This document shows, in pieces, positions 22,423-31,148 of a DNA stretch of 64,000 bases. Position 1 is the stretch's first letter, and every line of letters starts with the position of its first letter. The position numbers were made by a program, and so were the translations under genes. The stretch is taken from assembly GCF_006540305.1 (NCBI RefSeq), contig NZ_BJOR01000001.1:2046001-2110000 (forward strand), written 5' to 3'. The DNA is from Streptomyces sp. 6-11-2. GTDB taxonomy: Bacteria > Actinomycetota > Actinomycetes > Streptomycetales > Streptomycetaceae. Under the pieces are notes generated by a model. It was given only the letters and a program-made list of their open reading frames with translations, searched no databases and had not been told where the DNA came from.

Positions 22423-23787
22423 GCGAACACGTGTACTGGTGTTCGCTGATCGAGGTGATCGCATCGGGAGAGGGGTGCGGTTGTTCGGGTGTCGTGCGTA
22501 CGGCCGCATGGTGGGTGCCGGGTGATCGGGACAAGGCCTGGGGGGAGGCATGGCGGCGGTGCGGGAGACCGACGGGGGCGGACACGCCCGGTACACGTAC
22601 CGGCTGCGGGTGTCGGCCACGGCCCGGGCGGGGCTGGAGGCGGAGTGGGGGCGGTGCCGGTGGGTGTGGAACGAGTGCGTGGCCCGTTCCAGGAAGGCCC
22701 ACGCCGAAGGTGAGGGGTGCGGTCCGGCCCGGCTGGACCGGATGCTGACCCAGGCCCGCGCGGTGACACCGTGGCTGGCCGCGGGCTCCTGCGTGCCGCA
22801 GCAGATCATCCGCGACTTCGCCACATCCCGCGCGAAAGCCCTGAAAGACATCAAGAACCTGCTGCCCGTCAGGCGGCGGGCCGGTATGCCCCGGCACAAG
22901 AAGAAGCAGGAGGCCGATCCGACGCTGAACTACACGCGGCGCGGGTTCCGGCTCAAGGACGGGCGGCTGCACCTGGCGGGCGGGATCGTCCTGACCGTGG
23001 TGTGGTCCCGTCCTCTCCCGGCCGAACCCTCCTCGGTGCGCGTCTACCGCGACCACCTCGGCCACTGGTACGCCTCGTTCGTCGTCCCCGCCCTGCTGGA
23101 GCCGCTCCCGTCGACCGGTGCGGTGATCGGAATCGACTGGGGCGTCAAGGAGACAGCCACCACCACCTCCTACGCCCACGACCTCCCCCACGCTCAGCTC
23201 GGCCTGAAGTCCCAGGCCGAGCTGGGCCGGTACGACCGGATGATGGCCCGCCGCAGGTCGAAGAAGGGGCAGGCCGCGTCGAAGGGCTACCGGGAGGCGA
23301 AGAGGGGGCGGGTCAAGACCTACGCGAAGATCGCCCGGCAGCGGCAGGACACCGCCCGTAAGTGGGCGAAGAAGGTCGTGCGCGACCACGACGCGATCGC
23401 GGTGGAGGACTTCCGGCCCAAGTTCCTCGCCCGGACGTCGATGGCCCGCAAGGCGGCCGACGCCGCGATCGGCGCCACCAAGCAGGCCCTGATCGAGATG
23501 GGCCGCAAACACGCGCGGGACGTACGCCTGGTGCGTCCCGCGCACACCACCATGGACTGCGGAACGTGCGGAGCGAGAACCAAGCACGCACTGCCGCTGT
23601 CGGAACGCACCTACACCTGCACCGCGTGCGGAGCCGTCTGTCCCAGGGACAAGAACTCCGCCCGCGTGATGCTCGTCCGGGCAGGTCTGAACCCGGCTGG
23701 TGTCGAGGGCACAAGACCTCCTGGAGCGCTGCTCCAGGAGGCGGCCTGAGCCAGGAATCCCCTCCCTTCAGAGAGGGGAGCAGTCAA
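22423..23787 (+). mobile_element. tnpB-only IS200/IS605-type element (IS1341-like)
   Basis: The unit holds one transposase-associated gene and hairpins at both ends. Upstream, 22423-22430 pairs with 22439-22446 (8 bp, 8-base loop). Downstream, TCCCCTC at 23758-23764 pairs with GAGGGGA at 23773-23779, and the sequence then ends ...GTCAA at 23787. This is the right-end form I remember for IS605-family elements. There is no tnpA, so it moves, if at all, with help in trans. It separates the ABC permease gene from the kinase. The right edge falls on the permease stop codon (TCA at 23784-23786 on this strand), so that stop may be supplied by the element. The left edge is uncertain. Confidence 0.75.
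22550..23749 (+). CDS. tnpB: TnpB RNA-guided nuclease, IS605 family
   Basis: TnpB proteins are RNA-guided DNA endonucleases related to Cas12. The 399-residue product has an N-terminal helix-turn-helix domain (YTYRLRVSATAR...WNECVARS) and a RuvC fold with all three catalytic acids: Asp196 (GIDWGVKET), Glu286 (AVEDFRPKF) and Asp367 (CPRDKNSAR). A four-cysteine zinc finger (CGTCG...CTACGAVC) lies between the last two. The spacing closely matches what I recall for ISDra2 TnpB (191/278/361). The ATG at 22550 follows GGGGGAGG. Coding is intact, so the nuclease could be active. Confidence 0.92.
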   Translation: MAAVRETDGGGHARYTYRLRVSATARAGLEAEWGRCRWVWNECVARSRKAHAEGEGCGPARLDRMLTQARAVTPWLAAGSCVPQQIIRDFATSRAKALKDIKNLLPVRRRAGMPRHKKKQEADPTLNYTRRGFRLKDGRLHLAGGIVLTVVWSRPLPAEPSSVRVYRDHLGHWYASFVVPALLEPLPSTGAVIGIDWGVKETATTTSYAHDLPHAQLGLKSQAELGRYDRMMARRRSKKGQAASKGYREAKRGRVKTYAKIARQRQDTARKWAKKVVRDHDAIAVEDFRPKFLARTSMARKAADAAIGATKQALIEMGRKHARDVRLVRPAHTTMDCGTCGARTKHALPLSERTYTCTACGAVCPRDKNSARVMLVRAGLNPAGVEGTRPPGALLQEAA

Positions 23788-23805
23788 TCCCAGCGGAACC
23801 AGCGG
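23640..23805 (+). ncRNA. Candidate omega RNA at the tnpB 3' end
   Basis: TnpB guide RNAs come from the 3' end of the gene and the right end of the element, with the guide read from flanking DNA. Here an 11-bp perfect hairpin with a 3-base loop (23717-23741) inside the coding end is followed by the 7-bp right-end hairpin (23758-23779). The element ends at about 23787, so the guide would be about 23788-23805. That sequence is complementary to the last codons of the permease mRNA. The 5' boundary is a guess. Confidence 0.5.
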
Positions 23806-24533
23806 TTGGCCGCCGCGGTCAGCAGCGCCGCCCACGCTGCCGTCACCCCCAGGTGGGACCAGCCCGGCCAGTGGCCCTCGGCCGCCTGGTTCAGGGCCTG
23901 GGCGGCGGCACCGAACGGGGTCCAGCCGACGATCCCGGCGAGCAGGTCCGGCATGGCCTGCACCGGCAGCCACACCCCCGCGCAGAACATCATCGGGAAG
24001 AGCGCCGCGGACCCGATCGCGCCCGCGATCCTCGTGGTGCGGGACAGCGCGGAGATCACCGCTCCCAGGGCGAGCGCGGCGAACACCGCCAGCAGCAGGG
24101 CGACGGCGTAGCCGAACGGCTGCCTCGGCAGGGTCACGTCGAAGGCGAGCCGGCCGACGGTGAGCGAGAGCAGCGCCGAGGCCAGGGCCGCGCCCCCGAA
24201 CACCACCATGTGCGCGGACAGCAGGGCGGCGGGCCGGACCGGGGTGGTGGACATCCGGCGCAGGATGCCGCGTTCGCGGTAGCCGGTGAGGACCTGCGGC
24301 ATGCCCTGGAGCCCGCCGAGGATCAGCCCGAGCAGCACCGCGACCGGCACGTAGGCGTCGATGGGGCGCAGGCCCCCGAGGGCCTGGTCGGCCTCCCGGA
24401 AGGACGGGATGGAGCCGAGGATCACCAGGAGCAGGGTGGGGAACAGCAGAATCCAGAAGATCGCTCCGGGCTCACGGCCGAACAGGCGGATCTCGGTGCG
24501 CAGTACGGCCGGGTTGACCAGGGCGTTGCTCAT
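23784..24533 (-). CDS. ABC-2 type transporter permease
   Basis: The 249-residue protein has six predicted membrane segments and the ABC-2/DrrB-type central block (LGLILGGLQGMPQVLTGYRERGILRRMSTTP). It should form the membrane part of an exporter with the ATPase encoded directly upstream, whose stop overlaps its start by 4 bases (ATGA). Drug or lipid export is the usual role. Its 3' end abuts the tnpB element and its last codon and stop may derive from that element, so the native C-terminus may have been slightly different. Confidence 0.9.
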   Translation of the reverse strand: MSNALVNPAVLRTEIRLFGREPGAIFWILLFPTLLLVILGSIPSFREADQALGGLRPIDAYVPVAVLLGLILGGLQGMPQVLTGYRERGILRRMSTTPVRPAALLSAHMVVFGGAALASALLSLTVGRLAFDVTLPRQPFGYAVALLLAVFAALALGAVISALSRTTRIAGAIGSAALFPMMFCAGVWLPVQAMPDLLAGIVGWTPFGAAAQALNQAAEGHWPGWSHLGVTAAWAALLTAAANRWFRWD

Positions 24534-25432
24534 GCCTCGACCTCCGTCAGATCCAGGAAGGCGTCGTCGAGCGTGGCGTCGGTGACGCGGAGTTGATGGG
24601 CCGTGATGTGGTGGCGGGCGAGCAGCGTGATGACGGCGTTGACGGTCTCGTCGGACCCGGAGAGGGTGACCCGGCCGTCCTTGTACGCCACGGAGGCGAG
24701 TTCGGGCAGCGCGTTAAGATCGTGCTCGTCCAGCGGCTCGGACGGGGTGAAGCTGATGACGGTGGCGCCCGCCGAGCGCCGGATCAGGCCGTCCGGGGTG
24801 TCCAGGGCGGCGAGGCGCCCCCGGTCGATGACGGCGATCCGGTCGCACAGGCGCTGGGCCTCCTCCATGAAGTGGGTGACCAGGAGGATGGTGACGCCGC
24901 GGGCCCGGACGTCCTCGATGAGCTGCCAGGTGTCGCGGCGGGCGCGCGGGTCGAGCCCGGTGGTCAGTTCGTCGAGCACGACGATCCGGGGGTTGCCGAT
25001 GAGGGCGAGCGCGATGAACAGCCGCTGCTTCTGGCCGCCGGAGAGCTTGGCGAAGCGGGTGGTGAGCTTCTGCTCCAGGCCGAGGCGTTCGGCCAGCGGC
25101 CGCCAGTCGGCCGGATCGGGGTAGAAGGACGCGTACAGCTGAAGCGCCTCGCGGACGGTGAGCTTGGCCTGCAACTCGCTCTGCTGGAGCTGGGCCCCGA
25201 GCACACGGGCGACCTGTTCGTGGTCCGCGACGGGGTCGAGGCCGGTGACGCGGACGCGGCCCGCGTCGGGGACGCGCAGGCCCTCGACGCACTCGACGGT
25301 GGTGGTCTTGCCGGCGCCGTTCGGGCCGAGGACGCCGAAGATCTCGCCCTCCTCGACGGCGAAGGAGACGCCGTCGACGACGGTCCGGCCGCCGTAGGAC
25401 TTGCGCAGTTCGCTGACTTCGATGACGGACAT
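24530..25432 (-). CDS. ABC transporter ATP-binding protein (DrrA type)
   Basis: The 300-residue ATPase has Walker A GPNGAGKTT (about 36-44), Q-loop LGAQLQQSE, signature KLSGGQKQR, Walker B IVVLDELTTGLDP with the catalytic Glu, and the switch His in LLVTHFMEE. All are intact. The C-terminal extension after residue 220 is typical of drug-exporter ATPases. It is the first gene of the leftward operon ATPase-permease-[tnpB]-kinase-regulator. A 28-base near-palindrome lies about 55-80 bases upstream of its ATG and may be an operator. Confidence 0.93.
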   Translation of the reverse strand: MSVIEVSELRKSYGGRTVVDGVSFAVEEGEIFGVLGPNGAGKTTTVECVEGLRVPDAGRVRVTGLDPVADHEQVARVLGAQLQQSELQAKLTVREALQLYASFYPDPADWRPLAERLGLEQKLTTRFAKLSGGQKQRLFIALALIGNPRIVVLDELTTGLDPRARRDTWQLIEDVRARGVTILLVTHFMEEAQRLCDRIAVIDRGRLAALDTPDGLIRRSAGATVISFTPSEPLDEHDLNALPELASVAYKDGRVTLSGSDETVNAVITLLARHHITAHQLRVTDATLDDAFLDLTEVEA

Positions 25433-25485
25433 GGCTCGAGAATCCCGGCCGACGGGGCCCGCGCACATCGCCCGGCACGCTCGAA

Positions 25486-25513
25486 GCCGCATCAGCCGAT
25501 CGGTTGATGCGGC
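25486..25513. promoter_or_regulatory. 28-base near-perfect palindrome in a divergent promoter region
   Basis: GCCGCATCA at 25486-25494 is mirrored by TGATGCGGC at 25505-25513, and the centre CCGATCGG is itself palindromic; only one base pair breaks the symmetry. It lies between the leftward ABC ATPase and the rightward exporter genes, the right place for a dimeric repressor or activator serving either side. A second wider dyad (CTACGACC 25515-25522, GGTCGTAG 25561-25568) follows. Confidence 0.55.
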
Positions 25514-25626
25514 GCTACGACCGGACCGGTCCCGGCGTGGGTCCCGCGGTCGAACACGCAGGTCGTAGGACCAGCGGCGGAGTCCGGTCCGGCCAAAACT
25601 CGGTGGGAGATGTCGGCGCCGGTCCG

Positions 25627-25632
25627 TAGGCT
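25627..25632 (+). promoter_or_regulatory. -10 element for a probably leaderless exporter mRNA
   Basis: TAGGCT fits TAnnnT and lies 5 bases before the GTG at 25638 and 8 before the ATG at 25641. No ribosome site precedes either start, so transcription likely begins at the start codon. No convincing -35 is seen. Confidence 0.45.
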
Positions 25633-25640
25633 CGCCCGTG

Positions 25641-27542
25641 ATGCCCACGACACCTGACACCCCCGAGGACCGTACCGGCTCCCCCGGTCCGACCGGCCGT
25701 TCGGCCGTCCGTGCGCTGCTGCGCCTGTGGCCGTATGTACGGCCGGTCCGCGTACGGCTGTTCACCGCCGCGTTCATCGCGGTCGTCGCCTCCTGCGTGG
25801 GGCTGGTGATCCCGCTCGTCCTGAAGTGGATGGTGGACGGGCCGATCGCCGACCGGGATCCGCGCGGCGTGTGGCTCGGCGCGCTGTACCTGCTGCTGCT
25901 CGGGGTGGGCGAGGCGCTGCTGTTCGGGCTGCGGCGGTGGCTGGTGGCGCGGCCGCTGTCGAACGTCGAGGCGGAGATGCGGGCGGACCTGTACCGGCAT
26001 CTGCAACGGCTGCCGGTCGCCTTCCATGACCGGTGGGCGTCCGGGCAGTTGCTGTCCCGGGGTACGACGGACCTGATGCTGCTGCGCATGTTCCTCGCCT
26101 TCCCGTTGACGTTCCTGCTGGTCAACGGGGTCACGATCCTCGTGGGCGTGGTCATCATGCTGATGCAGGACTGGACGCTGGGGCTGGTGATGCTGGCGCC
26201 CGCCGTGCCGCTGATCGCGTTGAGCGCGGTCTTCGAGAAGCGGTACGCGCATGTGGCGCGGCTGGCGCAGGACCAGGTCGGGGACCTGACGACGGTGGTC
26301 GAGGAGAGCGTGCTCGGCATCCGCGTCATCAAGGGGTTCGGCAGGCACCGCAGTCAGGCGCGGGCCTTCCGCGACCTGTCGCGGACGCTGCGGGGCACGG
26401 AGCTGCACAAGGCCCGGCTGCTGGCGGCCATCTGGGCGGTCATCATGACCCTGCCGGAGGTGGCCATCGGGGCCACGCTGGTGGTGGGCGCGGTGCAGGT
26501 CGCCTCGGGCGGTCTCTCGGCGGGGACGCTGGTCGCCTTCCTGTCCACGGCGCTCGCCCTGCGCTGGCCGGTGGAGTCGATCGGCTTCCTGCTGGCGATG
26601 AGCCAGGAGGCGGCGACGGCGACCGAGCGGTACTTCGAAGTGATGGACGAGGAACCGGAGTCCGGGGAGCCGGCGGTGCGCGCGGCGCGTACGCCCGTGC
26701 CGGGCGGCGGCTCGCGCGGCCCGGCGTCGCCGGACCGGGCGCGCGAAGGGCTCCGCTTCGACAACGTCCGGTTCCGTTACCCCGACGCCCCGCCCGGCTC
26801 CCGGCCCCTCCTGGACCGTATCGACCTGCACATCCGCCCCGGTGAGTCGATGGCCCTGGTCGGGGCGACCGGAAGCGGCAAGACGACCCTGACGGCGCTC
26901 GTCCCCCGCCTCCACGAGGTGACCTCGGGCCGGATCGCGCTGGACGGCGAGGACATCACCGCGATGTCCCGCGAGGAACTGCGCTCGATGGTCGCGGTGG
27001 CCTTCGAGGAGCCGACCCTGTTCTCGGCGAGCGTCGGCGACAACGTCCTGATGGGCACCGACGGCAGCGCCGGGGACGCCGAACTGGACCGCGCGCTGTC
27101 CGTCGCCCAGGCCGGCTTCGCGCACGCCCTCCCCCAGGGCACCGCGACCCAGGTGGGCGAGCAGGGCCTCAGCCTCTCCGGCGGCCAGCGGCAGCGCCTC
27201 GCGCTGGCCCGTGCCGTCGTCGGGCGGCCCCGCTTCCTGATCCTGGACGACCCGCTGTCCGCCCTGGACGTGCACACCGAGGCGGCCGTGGAGGCGGCCC
27301 TGCGCCAGGTCCTGTCCGACACCACCGCCCTGATCGTGGCGCACCGCCCCTCCACGGTCCTGCTCGCCGACCGGGTCGCCCTGCTCTCCGACGGCCGGAT
27401 CACCGCCGTGGGCACCCACCACGAACTGCTGCGCACCAACGCCGAGTACGCCCACCTGATGTCGGGCGGACACGCGCCGGAAGAAACACAAGGACCGGGA
27501 GAACCGGGAGAACCGCAAGAAGAAGAGGACGACGAGCGATGA
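25641..27542 (+). CDS. Type IV ABC exporter half, degenerate-site subunit (pair 1, first partner)
   Basis: The 633-residue fusion has six N-terminal membrane helices (about 20-320) and a nucleotide-binding domain. Walker A GATGSGKTT is near residue 408, signature LSLSGGQRQR near 511, and Walker B FLILDDPLSALD near 533. The catalytic Glu after Walker B is Asp, the mark of the non-hydrolysing half of heterodimers such as BmrCD or TM287/288. The next gene overlaps by 4 bases and supplies a consensus Glu. An adjacent GTG at 25638 could be the start instead. Substrate unknown; multidrug or peptide export is the usual guess. Confidence 0.88.
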   Translation: MPTTPDTPEDRTGSPGPTGRSAVRALLRLWPYVRPVRVRLFTAAFIAVVASCVGLVIPLVLKWMVDGPIADRDPRGVWLGALYLLLLGVGEALLFGLRRWLVARPLSNVEAEMRADLYRHLQRLPVAFHDRWASGQLLSRGTTDLMLLRMFLAFPLTFLLVNGVTILVGVVIMLMQDWTLGLVMLAPAVPLIALSAVFEKRYAHVARLAQDQVGDLTTVVEESVLGIRVIKGFGRHRSQARAFRDLSRTLRGTELHKARLLAAIWAVIMTLPEVAIGATLVVGAVQVASGGLSAGTLVAFLSTALALRWPVESIGFLLAMSQEAATATERYFEVMDEEPESGEPAVRAARTPVPGGGSRGPASPDRAREGLRFDNVRFRYPDAPPGSRPLLDRIDLHIRPGESMALVGATGSGKTTLTALVPRLHEVTSGRIALDGEDITAMSREELRSMVAVAFEEPTLFSASVGDNVLMGTDGSAGDAELDRALSVAQAGFAHALPQGTATQVGEQGLSLSGGQRQRLALARAVVGRPRFLILDDPLSALDVHTEAAVEAALRQVLSDTTALIVAHRPSTVLLADRVALLSDGRITAVGTHHELLRTNAEYAHLMSGGHAPEETQGPGEPGEPQEEEDDER

Positions 27543-29398
27543 CGGCCCCCACGAAGCCCGTACCGGCCACCGGGGACGAGCAGGACCCGCCGCGCCCCGA
27601 GGACACCGGCGACCCCTTCGACCGCGACGTCCTGCCCACTCCCCCGGGCGCCACCTCCGCCCTGCTGCGCTCCCTGCTCGCGCCCATGAAGGCCCGGGTC
27701 GCCGGCACCACGCTCCTGCTGCTGCTCCAGCAGGCGGCCGTGCAGGCGGGCCCGCTGCTGGTGGCGTACGCGATCGACACCGCCGTACCGGCGTTCCGCG
27801 ACCACGACCGCGGCCCGCTGGTCGCGGTGGCGGTCGGCTATCTGCTGTGCGCGCTCGCCTCCGGCGCACTCCAGTGGGCGTTCGTCATCGCCTCGGCCCG
27901 GGTCAGCCAGGACGTGCTGCTGGATCTGCGGGGCCGGATCTTCCGCCATGGGCAGGCGCTCAGCGTGGACTTCCACGAGCGCTACACCTCGGGCCGGCTC
28001 ATCTCCCGCTCCACCACGGACGTGGAGTCGCTGCGCGAACTGCTCGGCGAGGGGCTCGACGAACTCGTCTCGGTCGTGCTGTCCTTCGTCTGCATCTCGG
28101 CGATGCTGCTGTGGCTGGACCTGGGGCTCGGCGCGGTGGCGGTGGCGTCCTTCGTGCCGCTGTACCTGCTGATCCGGGCGTACCGGCGGCGGGCGGGGCG
28201 GGTGTTCCAGGAGCGGTCGACCGCGATCGCCGCGGTGATCGTGAAGTTCGTGGAGACGATGAACGGCATCCGGCCGGTGCGCGCGTTCCGCCGTGAAGCC
28301 GCCAACGACGCCGGTTTCCGCGTTCTGAACCGGCGCCACGAGCGCACCAACGGCGACGCCCTGCTGGAGATGGCCCGCTATGTCGTCGGCTCCCGGCTGG
28401 TGGCCAACACGACGGTCGCGGTGATCGTGCTGTGGGGCGCCTACCGGGTGGCGGACGGCTCGCTGGAGCTGGGGGTGCTGGCGGCGGCGGTGCTGTACCT
28501 GCGCCGGCTGTACGACCCGATCGACCGGCTCGGCATGTTCCTCAACTCCTACGAGTCGGCGGCCGCCTCGCTGGAGAAGATCGCGGGTTTGCTGGCGCAG
28601 ACGCCGTCCGTGCCCGAGCCGCCGGCCCCCCGGCCGCTCCCGGCGCCGAGGTCGGAGCTGCCCGGCCGCGAGGTGGTCTTCGACGGGGTCGGCTTCGGCT
28701 ACCGCACCGGCGGCGAGGTGCTGCCCCGCTTCGAGCTGGTCGTTCCGGCCGGGCAGACCGTCGCCGTGGTCGGCTCCACCGGCGCGGGCAAGTCCACCCT
28801 GGCCAAGCTGCTGGCCCGCTTCTACGACCCCTCAGCGGGGCGGGTGCTGCTCGACGGGGTGGACCTGCGTGAACTCGCCGTGTCCGAACTGCGGCGCGGG
28901 GTGGTCATGGTGACGCAGGAGGCCTTCCTGTTCTCCGGCACGGTCGCGGAGAACATCGCCATCGGCCGCCCGGAGGCCACCCGTGAGGAGATCGAGCAGG
29001 CGGCGAAGGCGATCGGCGCGCACGACTTCATCAGCGCCCTGCCCGACGGCTACGACACGGACGTACGCAAGCGGGGCGGCCGCATCTCCGCGGGCCAGCG
29101 TCAACTGGTCTCCTTCGCAAGGGCGTTGCTCGCCGACCCGGCGGTGCTCATCCTCGACGAGGCGACCAGCTCCCTGGACATCCCGGGCGAGCGGGCGGTG
29201 CAGACGGCGATGACCACGGTGCTGCGGGGGCGTACGGCCGTGGTGATCGCCCACCGGCTGTCCACCGTGGAGATCGCCGACCGGGTGCTCGTGATGGAAA
29301 GCGGGCGCATCGTCGAGGACGGCAGCCCGGACCAACTGATCGCGGGCACCGGGCGGTTCTCGGATCTGCACCGAGCCTGGCGGGACAGCCTTGCGTGA
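27539..29398 (+). CDS. Type IV ABC exporter half, catalytic-site subunit (pair 1, second partner)
   Basis: The 619-residue fusion has six membrane helices (about 45-330), Walker [10 protein letters not shown] (about 412), and Walker [13 protein letters not shown] (about 537) with the catalytic Glu and the switch His in VIAHRLS. Its signature reads ISAGQRQ instead of LSGGQ. That altered signature would face the Asp-type Walker B of the first partner. The dimer therefore has one standard and one degenerate ATP site, as in well-studied heterodimeric exporters. Start overlaps the previous stop by 4 bases. Confidence 0.9.
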   Translation: MTAPTKPVPATGDEQDPPRPEDTGDPFDRDVLPTPPGATSALLRSLLAPMKARVAGTTLLLLLQQAAVQAGPLLVAYAIDTAVPAFRDHDRGPLVAVAVGYLLCALASGALQWAFVIASARVSQDVLLDLRGRIFRHGQALSVDFHERYTSGRLISRSTTDVESLRELLGEGLDELVSVVLSFVCISAMLLWLDLGLGAVAVASFVPLYLLIRAYRRRAGRVFQERSTAIAAVIVKFVETMNGIRPVRAFRREAANDAGFRVLNRRHERTNGDALLEMARYVVGSRLVANTTVAVIVLWGAYRVADGSLELGVLAAAVLYLRRLYDPIDRLGMFLNSYESAAASLEKIAGLLAQTPSVPEPPAPRPLPAPRSELPGREVVFDGVGFGYRTGGEVLPRFELVVPAGQTVAVVGSTGAGKSTLAKLLARFYDPSAGRVLLDGVDLRELAVSELRRGVVMVTQEAFLFSGTVAENIAIGRPEATREEIEQAAKAIGAHDFISALPDGYDTDVRKRGGRISAGQRQLVSFARALLADPAVLILDEATSSLDIPGERAVQTAMTTVLRGRTAVVIAHRLSTVEIADRVLVMESGRIVEDGSPDQLIAGTGRFSDLHRAWRDSLA

Positions 29399-29420
29399 GC
29401 GAACGGGGAATCGGGCAGGG

Positions 29421-31148
29421 ATGATCGACTCATACGAGGACCCCGGCGAGCCCGACTGTCGCAGCGGCCCGCACTACCTCTGGTGGCTGGTGACCCGGCA
29501 GCCGGGGCGGTCCGTCGCCGGGGCGGTCCTTGGCAGCACGTGGATGGTGCTGCTGGCGGCGACGCCCTATCTGATGGCCAAGGCGATCGACGAGGGTCTG
29601 GAGCCCGGCGACACAGGCGCGCTGGCCGGGTGGACGACGGTGCTGTTCCTGGTCGGCGCGTTCAACGCCTGGCTGAGCATCATGCGGCACCGCACGATGA
29701 CCCGGGTGCGGATGGACGCCAACTTCCGCACGGTGAAGGTGGTCGTCCGGCAGGCGGTACGGCTGGGTGCCACGCTGCCCGCACAGGTCGGGGCCGGGGA
29801 GGTGGTCACGATCGGGGTGGGCGACGTGCAGACGATCAGCCAGTCCCTGACGGTCGTCGGGCCGGGCGTCGGCGCGGTCGTCGCCTATCTCGTGGTCGCC
29901 GGGCTGCTGCTCACGCTCTCGGTGCCGCTGGCCGTGGTGGTGCTGCTCGGGGTGCCGCTGCTCGGCGTGATCGTCGGACCGCTGCTCGGGCGGCTGCAGG
30001 GCACGGAGACGGACTACCGCGAGCAACAGGGCGTGCTGACCGCGCGGATCGGCGACCTGGCGGGCGGGCTGCGCGTCCTCAACGGCCTCGGCGGCAAGTC
30101 GCTGTTCGCCGACGCCTTCCGCCGGGACTCGCAGGGACTGCGCGCCCAGGGGTATCGCGTCGGGGCGGTGACCAGCTGGATCCAGGCGCTCGGGGTGGGG
30201 CTGCCGACGCTGTTCCTCGCCGTGGTGACCTGGCTGGCGGCCCGGATGGCGTCCCAAGGCACCATCAGCATCGGCGAGTTGGTGTCGGTGTACGGGTATG
30301 TCGCCGTGCTGGCCGGGTGGCCGGTGTCCTTCCTGATCGAGGGCAGCTACCAGCTCAGCCGGGGCGTGGTCGCCGCCCGCCGAGTCGTACGGCTGCTGCG
30401 GCTGGAGCCCGCGCCGGACCTCGGCACCGCGGACGCGCCGGCCGAGCCGTCGCTGTTGCACGATCCGGACTCGGGGGTGCGGGTGCTGCCCGGGCGGCTG
30501 ACCGCGCTGGCCGCGGCGCGGCCCGCCGACGCCGCCGCCGTCGTCGACCGCCTGGGCCGGTACGCGCCCTCCGAGGCCACCTGGGGCGGCGTACGCCTGG
30601 ACGGGATCGCCCTGCCGCAGGTCCGCGAGCGGATCCTGGTCGCCGACCACGAGGCGGACCTGTTCGCCGGGCCGCTGCGGCACCTGGTCGGCGGTTGCCG
30701 GGAACCGGACGACATCGACGAGGCAGCGATCACGCGGGCCGTGCACACAGCGGCGGCCGAGGACATCGTGCAGGGCCTGCCGGAGGGGCTCGACTCGGCG
30801 ATCGACGCGCAGGGACGCAACCTCTCCGGCGGCCAGCGCCAACGCGTACGGCTGGTGCGGGCACTGCTGGCCGACCCGGAGGTGCTGCTCGCCGTGGAGC
30901 CCACCTCCGCGCTGGACGCGCACACCGAGGCGACGGTGGCGGACCGGCTGCGGGCGGACCGCGAGGGCCGTACGACCGTGGTGACGACCACCTCCCCGCT
31001 CGTCCTGGACCGCGCGGACGTGGTGCACTTCCTGATCGACGGCAAGGTCACGGCCACCGGAAGCCACCGGCGGCTGCTGGAGGAGGAGGCCGGCTACCGG
31101 GCGCTGGTGGCACGGGACGCGGACGCGGCCGAGGAGGTCGTGCGATGA
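29421..31148 (+). CDS. ABC exporter half lacking Walker A (pair 2, first partner)
   Basis: The 575-residue fusion keeps six membrane helices and a recognisable nucleotide-binding domain, but the ATP-binding motifs are gone. At the Walker A position (about 356-377) the sequence is GRLTALAAARPADAAAVVD, with no GxxxxGK[ST]. The Q-loop position reads ILVADHEADLF. Walker B is VLLAVEPTSALD, missing the Asp. The switch His is Ser (TTTSPLV). The signature NLSGGQRQR near residue 466 is perfect. It should therefore not bind ATP itself but can complete the partner's site. The ATG at 29421 is chosen; an in-frame TTG at 29391 would overlap the previous gene. Confidence 0.87.
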   Translation: MIDSYEDPGEPDCRSGPHYLWWLVTRQPGRSVAGAVLGSTWMVLLAATPYLMAKAIDEGLEPGDTGALAGWTTVLFLVGAFNAWLSIMRHRTMTRVRMDANFRTVKVVVRQAVRLGATLPAQVGAGEVVTIGVGDVQTISQSLTVVGPGVGAVVAYLVVAGLLLTLSVPLAVVVLLGVPLLGVIVGPLLGRLQGTETDYREQQGVLTARIGDLAGGLRVLNGLGGKSLFADAFRRDSQGLRAQGYRVGAVTSWIQALGVGLPTLFLAVVTWLAARMASQGTISIGELVSVYGYVAVLAGWPVSFLIEGSYQLSRGVVAARRVVRLLRLEPAPDLGTADAPAEPSLLHDPDSGVRVLPGRLTALAAARPADAAAVVDRLGRYAPSEATWGGVRLDGIALPQVRERILVADHEADLFAGPLRHLVGGCREPDDIDEAAITRAVHTAAAEDIVQGLPEGLDSAIDAQGRNLSGGQRQRVRLVRALLADPEVLLAVEPTSALDAHTEATVADRLRADREGRTTVVTTTSPLVLDRADVVHFLIDGKVTATGSHRRLLEEEAGYRALVARDADAAEEVVR

